Under the pieces are notes generated by a model. That model was given only the letters and a program-made list of their open reading frames with translations. It searched no databases and was not told the DNA's origin. From a bacterium (GTDB lineage: Bacteria; CG03), in NCBI GenBank assembly GCA_013791675.1, contig VMTI01000120.1:1-7878 (forward strand): a stretch of 7,878 nt of DNA, given 5' to 3'. The position numbers and the translations under genes are program-made. Of the stretch, positions 1 through 5,966 are shown piece by piece (position 1 is the stretch's first letter; each line of letters begins with the position of its first letter).

Positions 1-45
1 CCGATCCAATTCCCTCTTGCTCATTTTGATAAACTCCTTTTCCAT
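1..45 (-). CDS. N-terminal fragment of an IS transposase (ISNCY/IS1202-like guess), runs off the window
   Basis: The minus strand reads ATG at 45-43 followed by MEKEFIKMSKRELDR and then leaves the window. The start is supported by a strong Shine-Dalgarno run (GGGGG, plus-strand 51-55) five bases upstream. The 'MSKRELDR' opening resembles the start of helix-turn-helix plus integrase-core transposases usually labelled ISNCY (IS1202-like), where it precedes the DNA-binding domain. That match is from memory and rests on only 15 residues. The upstream sequence at 52-120 (hairpin and direct repeats) looks like an insertion-sequence end, which supports the call independently. No catalytic residues are in view, so whether the element is intact cannot be judged. 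Other IS families, for example IS21-like, are possible. Confidence 0.55.
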   Translation of the reverse strand, partial: MEKEFIKMSKRELDR

Positions 46-51
46 GACTGC

Positions 52-82
52 CCCCTTTTGCTTTTTATTATTGCAAAAGGGG
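52..82 (-). promoter_or_regulatory. Hairpin predicted to sequester the transposase ribosome binding site
   Basis: CCCCTTTTGC (52-61) and GCAAAAGGGG (73-82) are perfect 10-bp inverted arms separated by an 11-base AT loop. On the minus-strand transcript, the arm nearest the transposase ATG contains the GGGG of its Shine-Dalgarno sequence. Transcripts that read in from outside the element would fold this stem and hide the ribosome binding site; a transcript starting inside it would not. Similar protection against read-through is known for several insertion sequences, such as IS10 and IS200. The structure is seen in the sequence; the role is inferred. Confidence 0.55.
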
Positions 83-120
83 AAGTTTTCATTTTGCTCA
101 AATAGGAAATTATCATTTTG
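74..120. repeat. Two imperfect direct repeats at the IS terminus
   Basis: Copy A at 74-96 begins CAAAAGGGGAAG and ends TTTTCATTTTG. Copy B at 99-120 begins CAAATAGGAAAT and ends TATCATTTTG. They differ by a few substitutions and one missing base. Tandem repeats of this form inside an element end are usually transposase binding sites. The element tip probably lies a little further right, at about 121-139, but the opposite end is outside the window, so the boundary and any target duplication cannot be fixed. Confidence 0.5.
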
Positions 121-133
121 CGCCCACACCGTG

Positions 134-162
134 TTGACAACTTCCCGCAATGGTAGTAAAAT
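134..162 (+). promoter_or_regulatory. Near-consensus sigma70-type promoter driving the first radical SAM gene
   Basis: TTGACA at 134-139 is a perfect -35 box. It is followed by a 17-base spacer and TAAAAT at 157-162 (5 of 6 matches to TATAAT). Transcription would start near 169 and run into the gene at 221, giving a leader of about 50 bases. The -35 lies at or just outside the inferred tip of the insertion sequence, so the promoter may have been created or strengthened by the insertion. Box positions and spacing are read directly; activity is inferred. Confidence 0.7.
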
Positions 163-194
163 AAAGTTTAGCAGAATCAGGAGAAATTTAGTGA

Positions 195-228
195 GGTGAA
201 TCAGTGGCTATGGTGAATCAGTGGCTAT
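195..228 (+). repeat. Perfect 17-bp tandem duplication across the start of the first radical SAM gene
   Basis: The unit ggtgaatcagtggctat occurs at 195-211 and again immediately at 212-228. Each copy contains a GTG start (204 and 221) followed by GCTAT. The first GTG has the better ribosome binding site (GAGGTGA, 193-199), but 17 is not a multiple of three, so it now reads only eight codons (VAMVNQWL) before TAA at 228-230. The second GTG opens the long reading frame, with only GGTGA upstream. The duplication therefore turned a simple start into a tiny upstream ORF overlapping the true start. Confidence 0.9.
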
Positions 229-230
229 AA
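204..230 (+). CDS. Eight-codon upstream ORF created by the start-region duplication
   Basis: The reading frame is GTG GCT ATG GTG AAT CAG TGG CTA TAA. It is placed 7 bases after a GAGG core (193-196), which is a canonical distance, so ribosomes should start here efficiently. Its stop lies 7 bases beyond the GTG start of the radical SAM gene at 221, so a terminating ribosome could step back and reinitiate there. The peptide has no resemblance to known leader peptides and is most likely a by-product of the 17-bp duplication. Whether it is translated is not known. Confidence 0.35.
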   Translation: MAMVNQWL

Positions 231-1642
231 GGAAACTATTACTTATATACCCTTCGTGGAGTCAGAATTTTGGTGAGTACAAAGGGGCAGCAAAAAGCAG
301 ATCAATTTTCCCTCCGTTGAATCTCGCCTACATTGCTTCCATTGCTGAGCAGTGTGGATGGGAAGCGAAGATAATAGATAATGAACTGGAAGAATTGTCT
401 GATGAGCAACTCCTGAAGAAAGTTGAAGGATTCAAACCTGATCTCATCGGTTTAACCGCCACGACTCCATTTTTTCATTGTGCAAAGCAAATTGCAACAA
501 GCATAAAGAAGTCTTTTGATATTCCTATTATTCTTGGCGGAGTTCATGCAACATATTTTCGCCAGAAGGTTTTCCATAATGTGTTTGATTACTTCTTTAT
601 TGGCGAATGTGAAAATACGTTGCCAGCTTTTCTGAATAGTTTTGCCAATGGGCACCGGGGGTTGGGCATTATGGGGATAATGGGACGAGATAATGGCAGG
701 GTGAGTTTTACTGGAGAAACCCCAATGCTCAAAGATTTGGTCGGCCTCTCTTGGCCTGCTCGACATCTTTTAAAAAATGATAAGTATTTTACTGATACTC
801 TCAGGGGACGTAAAAATTTCACAGTTATGTTCACGACCAGAGGTTGTCCTTTTAAATGTGTCTATTGTGCAGGCGATTATCTAGGGTATAAAGTGCGCAG
901 GCGGCCGGTTGTAGATGTGGTCGGTGAACTTTGTTCTGTTGTTAACGATTTAGGGATAGAGCATGTCTATTTTTATGATGATAATTTCACTATTAATAGA
1001 AACTATGTTTTTGATCTTTGTGATAGGATAAAGTTATTGGATTTAAAATTTACTTTTGAAGTCATAACACGGGGCGATATGTGGGATGAAGAAATAGTCA
1101 AGCGGTTGAAAGAATGTGGATTGATAAGGGTTTCGTTCGGGCTTGAGACAGCAGATCCAAGAGTGCGTGAAATTATAGGCAAAGGCAGCACCCCTCTTGA
1201 AGCATACATTGAAGCTAATCGAGTCAGTAACAAATACGGCATTGAAACTGTTAATACGGTTCAGCTTGGCTTACCTGGGGATACCAGGGAAAGTATTCAG
1301 GCAACTGTTGATTTCCTTACATCAAGGAAGGCTCGTAGTCTTCATTTTGCTACTTTTGCAATCTCAGTTCCTTTACCGGGAACCGAAATGTACCGCATGG
1401 CAAAAGAGGGTAGACATGGTCTTAAATTACTTACTGAAGACTATTCTAAATATCAGCGATATGGTGCATCAGTGATGGAGGTAAACGGATTGAAACCGGA
1501 CGATCTCTTGAAACTTCAACATCAAGGATTGATAAAAATTTATTCCTGTTGGTGGAGGATAATCCCAGTGCTGCGGAGATTCGGCTTGAAGCTGATATTG
1601 TCTCTGATAATTAATGAGATTAAAAAGTGGATAAAAGAATGA
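221..1642 (+). CDS. B12-binding-domain radical SAM protein (copy 1)
   Basis: This is a complete 473-residue protein of the cobalamin-binding radical SAM class (COG1032/BchE-like). The N-terminal third (about 1-140) is a B12-binding Rossmann-like domain, with IYPSW at the start, the PPLNLAYIAS loop at 31-40 and GGVHATY at 106-112. The canonical His of DxHxxG is absent, as in many members. The radical SAM barrel (about 195-390) carries the [4Fe-4S] cluster motif C209-x3-C213-x2-C216, GLET at 307-310 and GLPGD at 350-354. Members cleave SAM to a 5'-deoxyadenosyl radical and often methylate or rearrange unreactive carbons; the substrate here is unknown. The start is GTG 221 because the frame is closed upstream by TGA at 197-199 with no other start codon. 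The last 30 residues are basic and hydrophobic. A separate promoter, and debris between it and the next gene, set it apart from the downstream operon. Confidence 0.9.
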   Translation: MAIRKLLLIYPSWSQNFGEYKGAAKSRSIFPPLNLAYIASIAEQCGWEAKIIDNELEELSDEQLLKKVEGFKPDLIGLTATTPFFHCAKQIATSIKKSFDIPIILGGVHATYFRQKVFHNVFDYFFIGECENTLPAFLNSFANGHRGLGIMGIMGRDNGRVSFTGETPMLKDLVGLSWPARHLLKNDKYFTDTLRGRKNFTVMFTTRGCPFKCVYCAGDYLGYKVRRRPVVDVVGELCSVVNDLGIEHVYFYDDNFTINRNYVFDLCDRIKLLDLKFTFEVITRGDMWDEEIVKRLKECGLIRVSFGLETADPRVREIIGKGSTPLEAYIEANRVSNKYGIETVNTVQLGLPGDTRESIQATVDFLTSRKARSLHFATFAISVPLPGTEMYRMAKEGRHGLKLLTEDYSKYQRYGASVMEVNGLKPDDLLKLQHQGLIKIYSCWWRIIPVLRRFGLKLILSLIINEIKKWIKE

Positions 1643-1808
1643 ATATTCCCGCGAGGCATCTTGTTCTACCGATTATATTAGGAATATTAACAATGTCTGT
1701 ATGACTGCTGTGGGGTCTTATAAAATCGGGGACTGTGAACATGGGGTAATTCATCTAATAGTCCCATATGTTTAAGAATACATTCTATAACCGTCCTTTT
1801 CTTTATAA

Positions 1809-2055
1809 ATGCAATTATCCTCGTTCTGCCCCCAAAATTATGGTACCACCCAGATAGCTACGCTCAGATACGCTATCAGCCGACTCGATATTATCCAAGA
1901 CTTTGCCCTGGAGTTCTATTCCTTCATCGCTGATAACTACGCGCCTTTTTTCGGGTTACCAATAGAGTGTACAGATAGAGACGCTCTTTGTTCTTGACGG
2001 CATGCTCTACAACGAAAGTGACCTCCCGCTGGAAGAACATTACGTCGACACTCAT
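1809..2055 (+). pseudogene. tnpA: Decayed internal fragment of a Tn3-family transposase
   Basis: One frame (from about 1890 to 1985) reads DFALEFYSFIADNYAPF and then IECTDRDAL. The frame one step over (1987-2055) continues FVLDGMLYNES, then LEEHYVDTH. Together these match, in order, a conserved stretch of the DDE domain of Tn3-family TnpA proteins, which usually run DFALEFYTFIADNYAPF ... VLDGLLYNESDL ... EEHYTDTHG. The frame change at about 1984-1989 is one extra base or, judging from the family spacing, two missing ones. Homology stops abruptly after DTH, where the family continues with Gly, and the frame ends at TAG 2086-2088. Full TnpA is close to 1000 residues, so only about 8 percent remains. 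The Asp of VDTH should be one catalytic Asp; the other acidic residues are absent. It is non-functional. Sequence before 1890 may contain a further frameshift. Confidence 0.85.
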
Positions 2056-2234
2056 GAAAGAGAAAAAGGAGAAAGGGGACGCCTATAGCCAAGTGCTGTC
2101 AAACCCCTAATTTAATGTATCCTCCTAAATTATTCCCTAAACAACATTTTTAAATTCAAAACCCACAAAACCCGCAACCTCATGTTGCAAAGGGGCTTTA
2201 AAAATGATACTCTAAACATCCAGAAGATAAAATT

Positions 2235-2239
2235 AAGGA
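2235..2239 (+). promoter_or_regulatory. Ribosome binding site fixing the glycosyltransferase start
   Basis: AAGGA lies 8 bases before ATG 2248. It is the clearest Shine-Dalgarno sequence in the operon and picks ATG 2248 over the in-frame ATG at 2182, which would add 22 residues with no resemblance to the GT2 fold start. Confidence 0.75.
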
Positions 2240-2247
2240 CTAAGTTT

Positions 2248-2952
2248 ATGAAAGTAACATTAATTGTTTTGACTCTCAATGAGGTAAATGGTCTACGCGA
2301 GATTATGCCTCATATTAAAAGGGAATGGGTGGATCAGATAATAATACTTGATGGGGGTTCTACAGACGGGACAATAGAGTATGCCAGGGAAAACGGTTAT
2401 TTTGTTTACATTCAGAAAAAACAGGGACTTCGTAACGGCTATATGGAGATTTATGATTTGATTGAAGGGGGCTTTTTAATAACTTTCAGTCCGGACGGTA
2501 ATTCAATTCCGGAGCTCATTCCTCCGCTGGTAGCAAAGATGCGAGAAGGATATGATATGGTTATTGTTTCCAGGTATAAAGACGGGGCAAAAAGCATAGA
2601 CGATGACATAATAACCGCCTTTGGCAACTGGATGTTCACCGCTCTGGTCAATTTTTTATACAAAGTGAAATATACAGACGTGATGGTTATGTTCAGGGCA
2701 TATAAAAAAGATTTAATAAAAAAACTGGATTTGGATAAAGAAGAGACCTATGCTCCTGAAAAATTCTTTTTTACGAAAATAAGCTGGGAGCCCATACTTT
2801 CTGTCAGGTGCGCTAAAATGAAACTTAAAGTTACGGAAATTCCCGGAGATGAACCCCCTCGTTTCGGAGGCGAGAGGAAACTGCAGATATTCCGATGGGG
2901 AAGCGCTTATTTAACACAAATTATAAGAGAACTGTTTTACTGGAAGAAATGA
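2248..2952 (+). CDS. GT2 family glycosyltransferase (DPM/DPG-synthase-like)
   Basis: A 234-residue soluble GT-A fold transferase that would move a sugar from a nucleotide donor to a lipid-phosphate or glycan acceptor. The protein begins at the first beta strand, MKVTLIVLTLNE. The nucleotide-binding motif LDGGSTDGT is at 34-42. The position of the metal-binding DxD in classic GT2 enzymes reads SPDGNSIPE (81-89), a form I recall as normal in one DPM-like subgroup. SRYKDGAKS at 108-116 follows. The C-terminal part has the ISWEP (178-182), EIPGDEP (197-203) and GGERK (207-211) signatures of that subgroup. There is no membrane segment and no GtrA-like domain, so it probably acts at the inner face of the membrane as a peripheral protein. 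It is the first gene of the operon, just after transposon debris, and its stop overlaps the next start by 4 bp (ATGA). The acceptor is unknown. Confidence 0.88.
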   Translation: MKVTLIVLTLNEVNGLREIMPHIKREWVDQIIILDGGSTDGTIEYARENGYFVYIQKKQGLRNGYMEIYDLIEGGFLITFSPDGNSIPELIPPLVAKMREGYDMVIVSRYKDGAKSIDDDIITAFGNWMFTALVNFLYKVKYTDVMVMFRAYKKDLIKKLDLDKEETYAPEKFFFTKISWEPILSVRCAKMKLKVTEIPGDEPPRFGGERKLQIFRWGSAYLTQIIRELFYWKK

Positions 2953-4487
2953 CAGAATATGCCGATGTAGTTCTCATCTTCCCGCGGACGGGAATGGATT
3001 TTTCCCCTACCATTGCTCCTCCCCACGCCCTTTTATCAATTGCTGCGCCGCTTGTAGATGCGGGCTATAAGGTAAAAATAATAGATCAGCGCGTTGACCC
3101 TTTCTGGGATATAACGCTCAAAAAGCATTTAACCCCTTCTCTTATCTGTGCAGGAATTTCGACGATGATAGGTACACAGATTTCTTTTGCGATTAAAGCC
3201 GCCCAATTATTAAGAAACTATAAAGACGGAAAAATTCCGATTGTTTGGGGTGGGCCTCATCCGTCGTCGCTTCCAGAACAGACCGCCGAAAGCTGTTTTG
3301 TAGACATCGTTTGCGTCGGGGAAGGAGAGGATACCTTCCTTGATATAGTGAATCATCTTAAATCCGGAACTTCCATCGACGCAGTCTCAGGGATATGTTA
3401 CAGAAAGAACGGAAGAATTATTTTAACGCCCCCACGCCCCTTTATTGATATGGAGCAGATGCTACCCGTTCCCTGGCAACTTGTCAATGTAAAAGATTAT
3501 ATCCATCCCGACCTTTACTTGAGGGGGAGCAGCAGAAACCTTGATATAGGGCAGACCAGCCGCGGATGTCCGTATAATTGCGGTTTTTGTTCAAGCGCTG
3601 CCCTGAGAAAAAGAAAATGGCGGCCTATGTCGGCGCAGAAAAGCATTGAAATGATTGTCAGTGCCGTAAGACGGTTCAAACTAACGGGCTTCTGGCTGCG
3701 TGATGATGAGTTTTATATAGATAGAGGCCGGGCAAATGAAATTTGTGAGGGTATTATAAGAGAAAAACTGAATGTCCACTGGTATACTTCAGGTACAAGA
3801 GTAGATGTTTTTAACAAAGCTTCAGACGAAGAATTGTTCCTTTTAAAAAGGAGCGGGGCTAATGTTTTAAAATTTGGCGCTGAGTCGGGGTCTGACAGAA
3901 TCTTGAAACTTATGAATAAGGGAATCTGTGTTGAGGATACAATTCGCGCGAATATTAAGGCCGGAAAAATCGGTCTTATTCCCGCTTTTGCTCTGATGAT
4001 GGGATTCCCAACGGAAACATTTGAGGAAATAAATATGACTGTTGATTTGGCAGCACGACTTAAAAAGGACAATCCTCAAGCCCAGTTTGAAACGATAGCT
4101 CCTTACACTGCTCTTCCAGCAACGCCTTTATTTAATCTCGCCATTCAGCATGGGCTTAAACCTCCCGGAAGACTTGAGGGGTGGACAAATTGGGTTGTCC
4201 ACGAAAAGGATTACGTAGGCAGGAAACTACCCTGGTACGGATACGAAGAACGAATGAAAATCGCCAATTTAACCTATATCAGCATTTTGGCAAATGTAAT
4301 ACCCAACCTCATGGAAGGTTTTAGAAATAGCGTTATCCGCCGTTTGATGAAAACCCTTTATAAGCCGTTTGCCGTTTATTTCCGCTGGCGCTTTAGAAAA
4401 AAACTCTATGGCTTTGTTCCCGAACTTACAATAATAAGATATTTACGGAAAGTTTTTTTTATGGAAGGAAGGCATGTTGTTAAATAG
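2949..4487 (+). CDS. B12-binding-domain radical SAM protein (copy 2)
   Basis: A 512-residue cobalamin-type radical SAM protein. The B12-binding domain covers about 1-135, with VVLIFPR at 7-13, GGPHPS at 101-106 and VGEGEDTF at 123-130. No DxHxxG His is present, so cobalamin would be bound without a protein His ligand, as is usual in this class. The radical SAM domain (about 195-400) has SRGC(P)YNCGFC with cluster ligands C207, C211 and C214, then a SAM-binding region including FGAESG at 309-314 and GFPTE at 352-356. A C-terminal extension (about 425-512) is rich in Lys, Arg and aromatics and may bind a lipid or membrane surface (inference). ATG 2949 is chosen because it gives a 4-bp ATGA overlap with the glycosyltransferase stop. 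An in-frame ATG at 2895 would need a 58-bp overlap and has no ribosome site. It is only moderately similar to its two neighbours, so a different reaction is likely. Confidence 0.88.
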   Translation: MTEYADVVLIFPRTGMDFSPTIAPPHALLSIAAPLVDAGYKVKIIDQRVDPFWDITLKKHLTPSLICAGISTMIGTQISFAIKAAQLLRNYKDGKIPIVWGGPHPSSLPEQTAESCFVDIVCVGEGEDTFLDIVNHLKSGTSIDAVSGICYRKNGRIILTPPRPFIDMEQMLPVPWQLVNVKDYIHPDLYLRGSSRNLDIGQTSRGCPYNCGFCSSAALRKRKWRPMSAQKSIEMIVSAVRRFKLTGFWLRDDEFYIDRGRANEICEGIIREKLNVHWYTSGTRVDVFNKASDEELFLLKRSGANVLKFGAESGSDRILKLMNKGICVEDTIRANIKAGKIGLIPAFALMMGFPTETFEEINMTVDLAARLKKDNPQAQFETIAPYTALPATPLFNLAIQHGLKPPGRLEGWTNWVVHEKDYVGRKLPWYGYEERMKIANLTYISILANVIPNLMEGFRNSVIRRLMKTLYKPFAVYFRWRFRKKLYGFVPELTIIRYLRKVFFMEGRHVVK

Positions 4488-4499
4488 AAAATTTCAATT

Positions 4500-5966
4500 A
4501 TGGAAAAGATAGATTTTCTTATCGTCAATCCACCAAATCCCAAGGAAACTTACGGTGTTTTGAGAGATGAACTTTCAGGAATTGAGCCGCCCCTTTGGTG
4601 CGCGCTGCATGCCGCTTACATCAGGAATAAGGGCTTTACCGTAGCTATAATTGACGCGGAAGCGGAAAATTTATCGTTATCTGCCACTGCGGAAAAAATA
4701 ATTGAGATCAATCCTTTGCTTGTAGATATGGTTATTATGGGCACGAATCCTTCGGCTTCCTCAACGCCCAAAATGAGCGCTGCATCCATTTTGCTTGATG
4801 CTTTGAAAGAAAAAGCTCCTTTGATAAAGACGGTTTTAACAGGTCTGCATCCTTCCGCTCTGCCTGTCCGAACGATGCGGGATGAAAAAACGGATTTTCT
4901 TGTATGCCAGGAAGGATTTAACAGTCTTTTAAAGCTTTTGAGGGCATTAAAAAATGGCGGGGAAGATTATGAAAAAATTGAAGGTTTGTGTTATAAAAAA
5001 GGAGGTGAGATTTTTTCGAATCATCCCGTGCCTTTCACCGAAGAGCTTGATGAGATTCCTTTTGCGGCGTGGGATTTACTGCCTATGGAAAAATACCGCG
5101 CCCATAACTGGCACTGCTTTGATTCCCTTGACAGACGAAGTCCATACGCTGTTATTTACACAACATTGGGATGTCCTTTTAAATGTTCTTATTGTCCCAT
5201 CCATGCTTTTTACGGAAAAGCGGGGCTTTCCCAACGCAGTCCTGAAAATGTTGTTGGTGAAATAGATTTGCTCGTTAAAAAGTATGGGGTAAGGAACATA
5301 AAGATAATGGATGAGTTGTTTGTGATAAATGAAAAGCGCCTTGAACGCATATGTGATTTGCTTATAGCGAGGGGATATGATTTAAATATATGGGCTTATG
5401 CACGGGTTGACACGGTTAAGGAAAGGTTTTTGGAAAAAATGAAGAAGGCAGGAATTAATTGGATTGCTTACGGGATAGAGTCGGCAGATGAAAATGTACG
5501 AAACGGCGTTTCAAAAAAAATAAGCCAGAACAAAATTGACAAAGCGGTCAAAATGACTCATGCGGCGGGAATCAATATAATAGGCAATTTTATGTTTGGT
5601 CTGCCGGATGATAACATTGAAAGTATGAGCGCCACTCTTAGTATGGCGAAAAATTTTAATTTTGAATATGTTAATTTTTATGTTTGCATGGCTTATCCTG
5701 GCTCGCGTCTTTATGATGAATCTGTCAGAAGCGGCGTAGAATTTCCGAAAGAATGGCAAGGGTGGGGGCAGTATTCGTATGAGTGCCTGCCGCTTCCGAC
5801 AAAATATTTGAAGAGCGCCGAGGTTTTAAAATTCAGAGACGAAGCGTTTAGAGCATATTTCTCAAATCCAGAATATCTTGATATGGTTCAGAAGAAATTT
5901 GGATCTAGCGCGGCAGAACATATTAAAGTTATGTTAAAGAAAAATATCCAAAGAAGATATGTTTGA
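4500..5966 (+). CDS. B12-binding-domain radical SAM protein (copy 3)
   Basis: A 488-residue protein with the same two-domain layout as the genes at 221 and 2949. The B12-binding domain (about 1-145) shows FLIVNPPNP at 6-14, EPPLWCALHAAY at 29-40 and GLHPSA at 115-120. The radical SAM domain (about 215-400) has TTLGCPFKCSYC with ligands C225, C229 and C232, then GIES at 325-328, GLPDD at 367-371 and AYPGSRLY at 398-405. The C-terminal tail (about 405-488) is aromatic-rich around 417-430 (WQGWGQYSY) and is probably substrate-specific. The start is 12 bases after the previous stop and has no recognisable Shine-Dalgarno sequence, so translation probably depends on ribosomes arriving from upstream. 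The end overlaps the E1 alpha start by 8 bp. The reaction is unknown; methyl transfer or rearrangement is typical of the class. Confidence 0.88.
   Translation: MEKIDFLIVNPPNPKETYGVLRDELSGIEPPLWCALHAAYIRNKGFTVAIIDAEAENLSLSATAEKIIEINPLLVDMVIMGTNPSASSTPKMSAASILLDALKEKAPLIKTVLTGLHPSALPVRTMRDEKTDFLVCQEGFNSLLKLLRALKNGGEDYEKIEGLCYKKGGEIFSNHPVPFTEELDEIPFAAWDLLPMEKYRAHNWHCFDSLDRRSPYAVIYTTLGCPFKCSYCPIHAFYGKAGLSQRSPENVVGEIDLLVKKYGVRNIKIMDELFVINEKRLERICDLLIARGYDLNIWAYARVDTVKERFLEKMKKAGINWIAYGIESADENVRNGVSKKISQNKIDKAVKMTHAAGINIIGNFMFGLPDDNIESMSATLSMAKNFNFEYVNFYVCMAYPGSRLYDESVRSGVEFPKEWQGWGQYSYECLPLPTKYLKSAEVLKFRDEAFRAYFSNPEYLDMVQKKFGSSAAEHIKVMLKKNIQRRYV

Larger units (their letters stand above)
1643..2247. 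other. 605-bp non-coding gap with transposon debris
   Basis: No intact gene is visible. The middle (about 1809-2055) holds a Tn3-type transposase remnant, annotated separately. On the left, GGGACT (1729-1734) and AGTCCC (1760-1765) are inverted but 25 bases apart with no T run, so this is not a convincing terminator for the upstream gene. On the right, TAATTTA (2107-2113) and TAAATTA (2125-2131) form a weak AT-only palindrome. No confident promoter for the downstream operon was found; the best candidate (TTGCAA 2184-2189 with GATACT 2205-2210) has a poor 15-base spacer. No tRNA, rRNA or CRISPR-like structure was seen. Confidence 0.7.

Noticed and set aside
17..199. 60-codon plus-strand ORF at the left edge
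   Set aside because: It runs antisense through the transposase start and across the IS terminal repeats, its protein is low-complexity and Phe/Ser-rich, and no ribosome site precedes it.
1729..1765. Inverted repeat GGGACT/AGTCCC as a terminator after the first gene
   Set aside because: Six-base arms with a 25-base loop and no following T run do not support an intrinsic terminator.
1809..1997. 62-codon ORF taken as an intact small gene
   Set aside because: Its similarity to Tn3 TnpA continues past its stop in another frame (1987-2055), so it is a broken piece and not a gene.
2083..2110. Minus-strand TTGACA near 2090 as a promoter
   Set aside because: No -10-like hexamer occurs at 16-18 bases and there is no minus-strand gene for it to serve.
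2107..2131. AT-only palindrome TAATTTA/TAAATTA as an operator
   Set aside because: Such palindromes are expected by chance in AT-rich debris, and it is not next to a convincing promoter.
2184..2210. Promoter for the operon (TTGCAA and GATACT)
   Set aside because: Each box matches only four of six consensus bases and the spacer is 15 bases; too weak to list as a feature.
2182..2247. Upstream ATG adding 22 residues to the glycosyltransferase
   Set aside because: The extension does not look like part of a GT2 fold and lacks a ribosome site, while ATG 2248 has AAGGA at the right distance and begins exactly at the first beta strand.
2895..2948. Upstream ATG for radical SAM copy 2
   Set aside because: It would overlap the glycosyltransferase by 58 bp and has no ribosome site; ATG 2949 gives the typical ATGA junction.
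3713..4079. Minus-strand ORFs of up to 119 codons inside radical SAM copy 2
   Set aside because: They lie fully antisense to a gene with clear motifs and have no family features of their own; other antisense ORFs within the large genes were dismissed for the same reason.
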